Of a DNA stretch of 64,000 nt, positions 50,315-61,682 are shown in pieces. The position numbers and the translations under genes are program-made. The stretch lies in the NCBI GenBank assembly GCA_016802295.1, contig JAESIW010000137.1, forward strand, positions 3,627,961 through 3,691,960. The letters run 5' to 3'. Within the stretch, counting starts at the first letter, position 1, and every line of letters begins with the position of its first letter. The notes beneath the pieces are model-generated. The model did no database searches and was not told where the DNA came from. It saw only the letters and a program-made list of their open reading frames with translations. The DNA comes from Brachionus rotundiformis. Taxonomy: Eukaryota; Rotifera; Eurotatoria; Ploima; Brachionidae.

Positions 50315-50541
50315 TTTAAAGTTAAAATTTTTTAGAAATTTATCCTTCTTTTTTAGTTAAATGACTCTTAACTTGAATAAATTGCAATAATAAAATCCTA
50401 ATGAAATAATTTGTTTTATTTTTAAATTTTCTTTTTTTAAATATTAAAATTATTATATTCTAGAAAAGGTGAAATGAGCTATTTATAATCTTAAGTTTTA
50501 TTTAAATATCTTCTTTTTTATTTGAAAATTAAAAAAAAAAG

Positions 50542-51250
50542 ATGGAAGAATTTAAAACCCAAGGTATCATTCCTGATGTTATCAGTGGAAATCCACAACA
50601 AATTCTTAAAGTAAATAGATTTTATTTTATTATTGGATATATTTTAATCGATTTAGGTCGATTGGCCTCACTCTGGTGTAAAAGCAGAACTTGGAAATGT
50701 TGTTACACCAACAGATGTAAGCTTTGAAAAATTATTATAATTAATTTTACAATTTCCGCACAAGACAAAAAGTCAACCAAATTTGCATTGGGATTCAGAT
50801 GCTGGTAGTTTTTACACGCTTATAATGACAGATCCTGATGCACCTACCAGAGGATCACCAAAATTCAAAGAATGGCATCATTGGATGGTGGTTAATATAC
50901 CTGGCAATAATGTTTCGCAAGGCGAAGAAAAAGTTGGTTATGTTGGTCCTGCTCCTCCAAAAGATAGCGGATTGCATCGATATGTTATAACAGTTTTTAA
51001 GCAACCAGAGAAGCTGCCATTCAAAGATGTGCATACAATCACAAGTATTACTGGAAAACATCGCAGTAATTTTCACACCAAGTATTTATAATGGAAAAAA
51101 CTTATTAAAAAATTAAAATTGATTATTTTAAGACAATTTGTCAAAAATCATCATCTTGGTCCTCTCATAGCTGCTAATTTCATACAAGCCGAATGGGATC
51201 AGCATTCTGATGTACTTCACAAAGTTTTAGCTTCAAGAACTGAATTCTAA
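50542..51250 (+). CDS. PEBP1: Phosphatidylethanolamine-binding protein (PEBP/RKIP family)
   Basis: Small cytosolic PEBP-fold protein. Exons 50542..50610, 50657..50716, 50765..51081 and 51133..51250, 187 aa, the same length as mammalian PEBP1. Signature stretches: GIIPDVI at the start, VDWPHSGVKAELGNVVTPT, the ligand-pocket DPDAPTRGSPKFKEWHHWMV, VNIPGNN, YVGPAPPKDSGLHRYVITVF, then RSNFHTKQFVKNHHLGPLIAAN and NFIQAEWD. Ligand-site residues (DPDAP, HHW, GxHRY) are all present. The family binds phospholipids and in vertebrates restrains Raf kinase; which applies here is unknown. It lies 227 bp downstream of TRPV on the same strand. Confidence 0.96.
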
Positions 51251-52276
51251 ATATAATTTTTTTTACTTCATTGAATAAATGATCTTTAATAATTAATTTA
51301 TTTTCCAATTTTTATCCAATTTATTTTTTTTAAGATAAAATTATACGATAAAACGAATTTAAAAAAAAATTAAATAAAGAAAAATAATTATTTTTTGAAA
51401 AATGACATTTTATTATTAAAATTAACTCCGAAATTGGGCCATACAAATTTCTTGACAATTGCTAAGAAAAGCATTATTTTCTACAAAACTAAATTAGTCA
51501 AACTCACTAGCGTGGTTAATTTTTTTTAGTAATTTAAATACTTTAATCTAAATTCCTTTTTGGGAGACAATTAGGTATAATAAATAAAATCTAAAATATC
51601 AGTCATTCATAACTTTTTATCTCAAAATTTCAAAATAAGCTAAAAAAAGAAGCCTTGATTATTTAAAATTTTAGGCGATCTTAGAATCTTAATATTTATA
51701 TAATTTTTTATCTTTTAAACTTAAAATAAATTTAATTTTACAGAAATAGAATTTAAAATAAAATAAAAAAAAATCTATTTGATTCATTTATTCTAAAAAA
51801 TATTTAATCAAATCAATTAATATCAATTTTAAAGGTTTTTCTGGCTATGTGGATAAAAATAATCATTTTAATACTTTTAATTATTTGTTTAAAATCAGCT
51901 AATATACAAAATAAGTATAGAAGATTCTTCCAATATTCTTCCTTGATTATTTTTAAGAAGAAAAATTAAGCATTTTTACTTAAGACTTTAATTTAAACAC
52001 ATAACTCATCACTCAATATCTTATTGTTTATTGTTGAATGAGAGAGTTAGGCAAAACAACCGATTTCATCATTTGTTTATTTTTTGAAGGCCAGAAATTT
52101 TTTTTATAAACAAGTTTACACTTTTCCTAAAGAATATTTATATTTGCAAATAAAAATATGAAAATTTTGATAAATCTAATCGTACAGAGCTAAACTAAAG
52201 ATCTCATACAAATGACTATTTAAAAAATATTTCATAAATTATCTTATTTTGTTTTTAGTTTAATTTAGATTTTAAA
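51251..52276. other. Intergenic between PEBP and PHYHD1
   Basis: About 1 kb, AT-rich, no coding or RNA signal seen. Confidence 0.55.
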
Positions 52277-53414
52277 ATGCTGACTGAAGCACAATTGAAA
52301 CAAGTAATTGTTTTTTAATTAAAAAAAAATAATTTTGTTAATTTTTTTTCAAGTTTGACAGTGATGGCTATTTGGTTATTAAAGATTTTATTAATAATGA
52401 AAAATGTCAACAGCTTAAAACAGAAATGGATAAAGTTATAGAAACTAACAACTTCATGGAACAAATTAAAACAATATCAGTTTTTTTAGCCGATGAAAAT
52501 TCTACCAAAGTACATTTTTTAGATGTAAAAAAAATTTTTAAACTAAATTTGGATACTAAAGGCAGCCGATGAGTACTTTTTGAATAGCGTTGATAAAATT
52601 CGACCATTTTTAGAAGGAAAAGCTAAAGATATATTGGAAAAAAATGATAAATCTATTAAAATATTCAATAAAATTGGCCATGCTTTACATGCTCTTAATC
52701 CTGTTTTCAAAGAAATAACATTTGACAATAAAGTAAAAGAGATAATTAAATCGATCGGATACAAAAAACCAATTGTTTGCCAAAGCATGTATATTTTTAA
52801 GCAGCCTTTTATTGGCGGTGAAGTAATGCCTCATCAAGATGGCAGTTATTTATACACTGAACCATTAAGAGTAACTGGAATTTGGATAGCTTTAGAAGAT
52901 TGCACATCTGAAAATGGTTGTTTGGAGTTTATACCAGGATCTCATAAAGGTTGATATTTTTTCAAAAGTTAAACTTAGATTAAATTTTAAATCAAGGTCC
53001 ACTTGTTACCAGATTTATACGAAACCCAAATAAACAAGAATTTGATGCAGGCAAATTTTTAATTTACACAAATGGTGTACCAAAATTTTCTTATGATAAC
53101 AGCAAGTTTATTCCAGCTGAAGTTAAAGCAGGTAATGTTTAAACTTTTTTAATCAACGAAAATCAGATCATTAAATCATTTTAAAAAAAAGGCGATGCAA
53201 TTTTAATTGATGGTTTAGTTGTGCACCGTAGTGCACCAAACCTATCTGCAAATTCCAGAAATATTTATACATTTCATGTTTATGATTCTGATGGCACTAA
53301 ATTTTCTGAAGAGAATTGGTAATTTTATGAAGAATCAGGTTAAACCCAACCCTTAATTTTAAATTTAGGATGAAACCAAGTTCAATTTCATTTTTGCCTC
53401 TTTACGAAAATTAA
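52277..53414 (+). CDS. PHYHD1: PHYHD1, phytanoyl-CoA dioxygenase domain protein
   Basis: Fe(II)/2-oxoglutarate-dependent dioxygenase of the phytanoyl-CoA hydroxylase family. Six exons: 52277..52303, 52354..52509, 52562..52949, 52997..53131, 53192..53318 and 53369..53414, 292 aa (human PHYHD1 291). Diagnostic stretches: FDSDGYLVIKDF near the N-terminus, NKIGHALHALNPVFKEI, QSMYIFKQPFIGGEVMPHQD, TGIWIALEDCTSENGCL, FIPGSHKG and the C-terminal SEENWMKP. The iron-binding facial triad is visible: His152 and Asp154 in PHQD, and His near 247 in VVHRSAPNLS; an Arg for 2-oxoglutarate follows in NSRNIYTFH. The first exon is 27 nt. Physiological substrate unknown even in vertebrates. Confidence 0.96.
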
Positions 53415-53683
53415 AATTTTTAATCAACAAAGCCATTTTTGTTTCTATCTATTGAAATTCAAAGTTTTAAGCGAAGTTATCTTTGATTCCATATTTTGTT
53501 TAAAATTTTTGAAAAATTTTAATAATAAAATTTTTTTTAAAAAAAGACATTTATCACTTTAATTGGTTCATATTTTTGAAAAAGTTTCCGAATTTCAATT
53601 ATCTGAGTTAAGAATTATATTAATATTCAAATAAAGTTGGCAACAAATTTTTATAATTTTAAATAAAATAACATTAGAAAAAA

Positions 53684-55065
53684 TTAAAATGTTTCATTAA
53701 CTTCGCTGATGTTTGATAGACCTCCTGTAAAATGGGAAAGCCGTCTCATGATAGGATTATCTCTTTGGATGGCATTTATCAAATCGATGTTATAAACAGT
53801 GCTGAAAATTGAATTTCTAGCTGACATTTCTTCCAATTGTTCGTATGTGTAGAGCTGTAATAAATCATTAATTATTCGTCTACTTGATTTAGAATGGTAT
53901 GTTATGAAAGTCTTGTCTTTTAGCTTCATCAATTTGCGAATTTTGTGAGCAGATCTAATCCAAAGCAAAAGTATCAAATGGCTTAGGATAAACAAAAAAA
54001 ACAAAAGTCCCAAAATAACCTTATCTATTTTGGACACAACTTCAAAGTCATAGAAATTAAAAAATATTGTACAGAATCCATGCCATACTAAACAAAAAAA
54101 GATAAAAACTATTGACCGAATGGAATAGCTGTCCAAAGATGTTAGATAATTGACTGTGGGTAAACATCGTGCACTGTAGGTCCATCTAAATGTGATACTT
54201 GTGAGTAGGAGTGTAGCTGTAGTAGGAAGCCTAAAATGTGGCTGGTCTGGTCGAATAGAAAAAATTGCAAAAACAGGTGCAGTGATTAAAAATATTAGGA
54301 AAAAAGCGTTCCAGAAATAATACCCGAATCTTCTGGAAACTCTACATTGGAACATTATCATAGGAAATTGTATAATATTTTGAATAGGCTTTGTTCTTTC
54401 ATTTTTTTCCACATCTTCATCCGAATCAGTCTTGGTATCGTCGCTTACAATAAAGTCATAATTGCTTTTGATTTCAACGTGTTGATAAAGGTGCCTAAAA
54501 TAAAGATATTATCAATTGTATTTTATGCCAAATTTAAAATAAACCATATATGTTTGTCAATAGTCATATTACTACCAACAAGTGAAAGTTTTTCTTTGTT
54601 TTGTATCAATAGTACTTCTTTATTAGATTTGAAAGTTGTTACAATGACACTTAAATCCTGGACATCTAAGGGGAAGTATTCAAGGTTTAGTTTTTCAAAA
54701 AAATATCCTTTTATTTTTCTGTATTCATATAGCCAAAATTTAAACAAAGATTTTGTTTCTTCAGGATTGATAATTATTTTTTTTCCCTGATACTCTTTCA
54801 TTATTTTGTAATGAACAGTTTGCTTCGGGTCATTGAGGGCATTTTCAACATAAATTTTCGGATTCCAGAATTTATTGGAATTGTTTATCTCTTTTTCTTC
54901 GCTACATAGCTTTGATGTGTCAAATTCTGAGATTAATTTTGGCTCTTCCCATCTGCTTTCGACCAAAATTTCTGCAAAAAATCTTTCATTTACGGTGTCA
55001 ATTTCTCCTATGCGCAAAAAGATAACCCGAGTTTCAACCAAGCGTGGTTTTTGCTTTATGGACAT
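53684..55065 (-). CDS. Pentameric ligand-gated ion channel subunit 1, Cys-loop cysteines absent
   Basis: Exons 55065..54545 and 54494..53684, 443 aa, joined within a Trp codon (phase 2). The ligand-binding domain is seen in VIFLRIGEIDTVNERFFAEI, SRWEEP, FWNPKIYVENALND and the loop FFEKLNLEYFPLDVQDL. The loop keeps the Pro and the FPxDxQ core but both Cys-loop cysteines are missing. Four membrane helices follow: M1 YYFWNAFFLIFLITAPVF, M2 within PTTATLLLTSITFRW leading to LPTVNYLTSLDSYS, M3 and M4. The M3-M4 connection is only about 15-20 residues. No signal peptide is visible at the chosen start (ATG 55065) or in the few in-frame codons before it. A long tail follows M4. Ligand and ion selectivity unknown. 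It lies in tandem with subunit 2, 740 bp away. Confidence 0.88.
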
Positions 55066-55805
55066 GCTGTTTAAAACCAATTTAGATAATAAAGTTTAAT
55101 GTTAGGTTTATATTTTTACAAAATCAGAATTTTGATAATTGGCAAATAATTGACTATTTTATATCTAACAAAACTAGTAAATTTAATGCCTCAATTGAGA
55201 AACATTTTATCAGATTTAAAAAATCGACACTTAAAATCCTAAGTTTATACACTCAATTTATGAATTCTATTGGCCTTTTTAAAAAATCTGATAAAATTAC
55301 AATTTTATTTTATTTAAAAATGTTTATAAAAATATAAATTTATTTATTTATTCTTCTTTTTGGTATACCTGTCTTTTTTGCTCAAAAAAAGCGTTTGTAA
55401 CTAGATTTTTTATTTTAAACAAATTTAACAATCACTAATTTTTCAAAATATTTTTTTAATGCCATTGACTTGTTTAAATTTATCAGAAGTCCCTCTAAAT
55501 GTTTTATTTGTGTAAAATATTTTAATTCTTTAATTTTTTGTCTAAACAAATATTTTTGTTAATTAAAAATATAGCTAAATATTTAATAATCTGGATTTTT
55601 CGATTTAAAAAAAAAACAATTGAGAATCAATTTACTTAAAAGAAAATTACACCTTGTATATAAACAGGCATTTACTTTAAATGATCTTGTATTCATGAGT
55701 AAGCTGATTTTAATTTAAAAATTTTTTTAATATTTACTATTTAATTTTTGGAAAAATTGAATAAATAAAAAATTGGATTAAAATTAAATTAAAATTTAAA
55801 TAACT
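55066..55805. other. Spacer between the two channel genes
   Basis: 740 bp, AT-rich; promoter of subunit 1 and 3' flank of subunit 2. I looked for a signal-peptide exon for subunit 1 and found none. Confidence 0.5.
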
Positions 55806-57242
55806 CTACACATCCTTTGGTAAAAGTTTTTCATTATTTTCCTTAATATCTGGCAGGCTCGTTTTTAAGATCGTTGGTCGCCTGGACATGCTAAGCTTTC
55901 TGCCCGAATTAATTGCATCTATATAATTTAATGAACTAAAAACTGAAAAACGCTTTGAATTATTTGCAATGTTGTTATTAAGATCAATTTCGTATTCCTC
56001 CGAAAACATTGACTGACTTGATTTAGCCTGGTGGTAAAGATTATCTCTTTCTTTTAAAGCTTTTCGAATTGAATTGGCTGATTTTAACCAAATAAATAAA
56101 ATCAAGTGACTCGAAATAAATAGTAAAATTAAAAAAGTTAAAAATAATCTGTCTAATTTTTTAACAGTGTCCCAATCGAAAAAATTTAGAAAATATACGC
56201 CAAGACCATGCCAAACAAGACACAGAAATATCAAAATTAATGAATTAATGGAATATTTGTCCAAAGAAGTAAGGTAATTTACAGTTGGTAAACAACGACT
56301 GCTATAACTCCATCGAAAAGTTATGCTCGTTAGCATGAGTGTAGCGGTAGTTGGTAATCGAAAATGTGGTTGATCGAATCGAATTGAAAATGTTGAAAAA
56401 ACGGCTGAAGTTATTAGGAAAATTAAAAAATAAGCATTCCAAAAAAAATAGCCAGATCTACGGGCCGCTTGACACTCGAAGACTATCATTGGAAATTTGA
56501 AAGATTGGTTTATTGTTATCATTTCAGTATTTAAGTCCGTTTGATCATCAATTTTTAACTCATCTCTCACCATTAGATCATAATTACTTTTTGATTGAAC
56601 GTGTTGAAATAAATGCCTAAATAACAATTTTAAAAAATTAATATTTTCTAATAAAATTAAATAAAATTACCATATATTTTTATCTACAGTTAAATTATTA
56701 TTAATAAGTGATGCTTTTTTTCTATTATGTACTAGTGATACTTCTTTATTTGACTTGTATGTGGTCACTATGATGCTTAAACCTTGAACATCAAGAGGAA
56801 AATATTGTAAGTCTAGTTTTTCAAAAAAATGGCCTTTTATTTTTCGGTACTCGTAGAGCCAAAATTTGGTATTGGCCTTAGATTCGGATGAATCAAGCTC
56901 ATTTTGCTCAATATTTGTAGTTAAAAGTTCTTTTCTGACTTTGTAGTAAACTGTTTGTTTGGGATCATTCAGACAATTCTCAACATAAATTTTCGGATTC
57001 CAATATTTGTGTGGGTTGGTAAGGTCTTTTTCTTCCTCAGCAATAGACGTGTCTGGGTCAGATCCAAATTCTTGAACGAGCTTGTCATCTTCCCACCTAC
57101 TTTCGATGAGAATTTCGGCAAAAAATTTTTCATTTAATGTATCAATGTCACCAATTCGCAGGAAAATTATCCGAACTTCGACTTCTCTTACTTTTTTAAA
57201 TGAAATAGAAGCTCGTTTATTTTGAATTTTTGTTTGATTCAT
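55806..57242 (-). CDS. Pentameric ligand-gated ion channel subunit 2, Cys-loop cysteines absent
   Basis: Paralogue of the neighbouring subunit. Exons 57242..56671 and 56616..55806, 460 aa, with the single intron at the same Trp codon and phase and a second exon of exactly the same length (811 nt). Matching landmarks: IIFLRIGDIDTLNEKFFAEI, SRWEDD, YWNPKIYVENCLNDPKQTV, loop FFEKLDLQYFPLDVQGL (no cysteines), M1 GYFFWNAYFLIFLITSAVF, M2 in TTATLMLTSITFRWSYSSR and LPTVNYLTSLDKYSI. The M3-M4 loop is again very short, and a tail of about 80 residues rich in Ser/Asn follows M4. Again there is no signal peptide: the start MNQTKIQNKRASISFKK is hydrophilic. The two subunits likely form heteromers or divergent homomers; tandem duplication is clear. 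Confidence 0.88.
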
Positions 57243-60200
57243 TTTTATTTATTTTTAAAATTTTTGATTTTGAAGGTTCATGTAAAGAGACTTTATTTAT
57301 ATTAGTAAAACATAATAAGAAAAGATCTTTTTTTTATCAAAAGCGTTGTTTTTAAAATTTTCTTTAAAACTACTTTAGAAAAATTTTAATGCGTTTTGGA
57401 TCATTTAAATTTTTAAAAAATAAAATTTTAATTTAAAAATCTTTTTTATTTGAATTTTTATCAAAACATGGTTCAAATTTATTATAAATTCATGGCTTGG
57501 TATACAATAAATTGGAATTTAACATATTCTGAAGAAGTATGGTATTTAAAAAAAATATATATTAAGCATTATTTAAATAGTAATTCAAATCAGATAGTAT
57601 CTTTGTGCAAAGTCCTCTAACTATTAATAATAGTTGAACATTAGATTTAATTTTCAAAAATAGTAATTTACCAAAAATGTGTTGGTAATTAAAATAAGAA
57701 AAAAAATTCTGCACTGATTAATAATTCCGAATCAAACATGATCGAATTCGCAGGCTTGATTTACACTTAATTAATTTAAAATATTTTTCTTAATACAAAA
57801 ATTGTTGTTTGTATTAAGCACGAATCCTTGAGCAAAAAAATCTTAAAAGAACATTTTAAAAATTATGCAAATGATTTATATGTCAGATAATTTTTTTTCA
57901 GCTTACTGATGTGAGGCTCAATATTAGCGTTTTGTTCTAAAATTTTTCTTGTAATTTATTTTAAAAGTTATTTTCAATAATTTAATTTTAAAAACATGTT
58001 TATCTTGAATATGGTTTTTGACAATCAAATGCTAGGAGATCTAGTTGCATTAATCAATAAATTTAGCCGAAAATTGGTTATCTTGAATTAAATTTAACAT
58101 TTCCTAAAATCGTAAAATTATAGTTTAACTTTTTTTATCTATTTGTAATTTGTAAACTTTTAACATGCTTATTTTAACCAAATTACCAAAAAAAATCATC
58201 GATTTTCTTATCATAATATGCTTAATGCATAAAAAAATGGTTTTACCTTTTATATCTTGGCATCTAGATTCTGTTAAAATTTTCAGATTCTCATTAGCTT
58301 AAAAAATAAGTATTGTCATTGAATTTTTTTTATAAAATAGCATTCAATATAATTTTAATTTGATTATAAGTTGAATGTTATCTAATCATAAGATAACTTT
58401 GTTTTATTTTAAGCAGAAAAAAGCAAGTTTTTTATGCCTTTTAATTAATTCCGAAATTAATTTGATATCTTACGTAATTTTAATAGGCCTAAATTCATCT
58501 GGGAATTTTCCAATTATTCTGGAATCTTTCATAAAATTGCTAGAGACAAGTTTTTAGAATCCAGATTTATTTATTAAAAGTGAGTAAACATTTTAAATAA
58601 GCAATTAATAACTGTCAAGATTTTACCTTTTCCTATTGAAAAAAGTAATTTATCAAAAAATAAATATTTTCGTAATGATATGAATATTTTGATAATATTT
58701 TAAAATTTTGATATATTTTTGAAGCAATCAAAAATTGGATTACTTGATATATTGATCTAATAAGTTTTTATTTTAAATTCAAACAAAATGTTATCTTTTA
58801 GATATTTTGATTTTAGTTCTAAGTATATTGTACTATAAAAAAAACATAATGTCGGATATAAAAGAATTGTAATGTTTTAACTTTATCAAGAAGCATTAAA
58901 TAATTAAAAAAATAACAAAAACTATGAAATCACATATAGTTGAGATTCAATCTGACAGTAAATGGCATTATTTGAGTCTATAAATTAAATCATATAATCA
59001 TATTTTTGATTATGAAAAAATAGCTAATCAAGATGAATATGAATATTATTAGTTTTAGATAATCTCTTTAAATTCAGTCAAATTTAGATAAGTTATATTT
59101 TAGCTAGATTGAAAAATTTTGGATAATACAAGTCAGAAATTTGATTAATATGTTGAAATGATTGGTCTTAAGCTAGTGAACATTTAATACTGGTTTTGTT
59201 TGAACATTAGAAAAATGAATCTTTTAAAACAGATAATGTTAAAGAATAGTTACACAACGATAAGATACCCATTTAGGCTATGGTAAAAGGTATGTTACTA
59301 AACAGCATCAATACTCTTAATCTTTAAGTCGTCTATTGAACTTTCACAATGAAATAAATCATTCTGTGATTTATTTTTAATAGTTATTTTATTGTTGTTT
59401 AGTTATATTTTTAATCTTTAAACTTCTCATTATTTCATTTAAGATTCATATAAATTTAAATAATACTGTATTTATTAAATTTTTAAACTCTAATTTAATG
59501 AAAATTCTAGAAGCAAAAACTATTTTTTTTGTTAATTAAATGAACTTAAATAGATAAATCTAAAAAGTCAACAGCCAACTTGTAAATCTTAAAACAAATA
59601 TTTCCCTCAAAGAAATTTAGTAATTAGTTTTTTAATTCTTCTATAGTTTTTTAAGTACTCTAATAGTTTATTAATTTGTAAACCTGAAGCTAAAGCTACA
59701 GAAATTAGCATGGAAATAATAAACGAATAGTGCTATTCCACAAACTTAATCAAAAAAATCATGTAAACATTAAATTAATTGCCATAATTTTAAAATTACA
59801 GATGTCATAAGCTGGTAAAGCATAAAAGCATCAATTAAACAATTTTAAATTTAAATGCTTTTATTAAAATAAGAAACATAGTATATTTCAAAAATTATCA
59901 AGGTCATAAATAAACCATTATATTAACAGTTAAATAAAATTTATTATTTGATCATGTTTATTAAAAAATTAAGTTTTTAGGAAATACATTTTGATTTAAA
60001 ATTAAAGATAAAAAATAAAAAGTAAAGTTTAGAATTCAGAATTTACATAATTCGGAAAAAAAATTATTAGTTTTACTCAACCTTTTGGCAGTATTTAATT
60101 ATGATTTTATTTCACAAAAGTCAATTTATATTTTATAAAAAATGTTTTCATCAAATTTATTAGTTTTTAAATTAGCGATGTAGATAAGGTTTTAGATTGA

Positions 60201-61682
60201 TATGCTCAGCTGTATTATAAGCCCAGGAATTAGAATAAATTCCAGGTATAACAAAAAAAATATATGAACCAAAATCTCTAATTATTCAAATTAAGTCATA
60301 TAAAAGTTAGAAACTAATGATTTTGAAATTAGGAAAAGAAATATTTTAATTACAATTTTATACTATTACATAAATTTACGAGGTTATGATAATGATTTCA
60401 AGCTGTAGCTAGCTCGATTGAATTTTATAGAGGCTCCTAATACTTAATTGAAATTAATACAAATAGTTAATTTTTATTAACAGCAAACTATCTACAGGAT
60501 GGTAAAAATTCAAACAATTTAAATCGATATTTAAAAAGAAGATTTATCTCTGAAAAATATGTTTTTATTAGATAGTGATTTTCCAGTATTATAAAATATT
60601 CTTTAATAAATGTAAACAAACATTACTTAATGTTATAATCAATCTAAATAAAATAAAATAAAAGCCTGAGTAAAATTGTAGAAAATTAATTTCAGAATTT
60701 ATACACAAATTTCAAAATAAAGTCGATGAAAAAAAATTTTTAAAATCAAGTTAGGCAAAAAATTATGAGTGTGTTTAATTAATAATTTAAACAAAAAAAA
60801 TAATTTTTCACCAGTTTCATCAGTTTTTCTAACTTGGTAAATTTTAGTTTACCTTTTTATCCTAAGGTTATTAAAAAAAACAACAACTGACTAAAAATCA
60901 ATTAAAATATTCATTGGATTATAAATTTATTTATAAAGCATGATTTCTCAAGCTTAGAATGTAAATGTACTAAAAATTTCTAAGACAATTTATTTTTTCT
61001 TTAAAGTGATAATTTTCAGGTGATTTTAAGAATTTAAAAAAAAAACTTTATGATTTAAAAATAGAAACTGTTTAATATTAAGCACTCTCAAAGACTTAGT
61101 TTAGGTTAATTAAATAATCGTATGCTCAGTATTAAACATTGGAAAAAAAGCTTTAATTTGCAGGTATGAGAATTAGTTTTATTATCTTAGTTCTTAAAAC
61201 TTGAGCATATTATGAGCAATGTGCGTTTCTTTGGAGTTTTACAAATTACTATTAGTGTTGATTCCAGGTTTTTCAACTAAATAGTAATTTTAATTACACA
61301 TTTTGTGTTCGAAGCATTTATTTTCAAGTTAAATGAAGCCTTAGTCTGGTTTATTCAAAGATTTGAATGAAATGAATTATCTAATAATTTTATATGATTA
61401 GCAAAGCGTTTTAAGTTGAATTAAATAGCTATAGAAGCGTCTGACGAAGTCGAAAAATTGATTCCTGAAGCTTAGCTAGCAGGTTTAGTTGGCACTTTAG
61501 TCATACATTTTTATTTTTTCAAAATAGATAAATAAATTCAAATAGCAATGAGATTACAAGCAATTTTAAAAAGTAAAATCGGTATTTAAACAATACCAAT
61601 TACACTATTTACCTAAAACAGACTCAAACTTAAATCAAATGATTTGTAATGCTCGCTTAAATCATCCGAACAACAGCGCACA
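57243..61682. other. Large gene-free AT-rich interval
   Basis: 4.4 kb, the longest gene-free interval in the window. Open frames here are short, hydrophobic and T-rich, as expected by chance. I found no splice-linked exons, RNA genes, long repeats or mobile-element coding sequence. It may contain distal regulatory DNA for the ADAMTS gene or an untranslated first exon. Confidence 0.5.

Noticed and set aside
54347..55099. Plus-strand frames antisense to channel subunit 1
   Set aside because: Shadows of the conserved channel coding sequence; no start context or homology.
53684..57242. Recent horizontal transfer of the channel genes from bacteria
   Set aside because: Both have a spliceosomal intron at a shared position and host-like base composition, and their N-terminal signature resembles spiralian channel relatives, so an old animal lineage is more likely.
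58375..58557. 60-codon open frame in the gene-free interval
   Set aside because: Chance-length hydrophobic frame with no splice partners.
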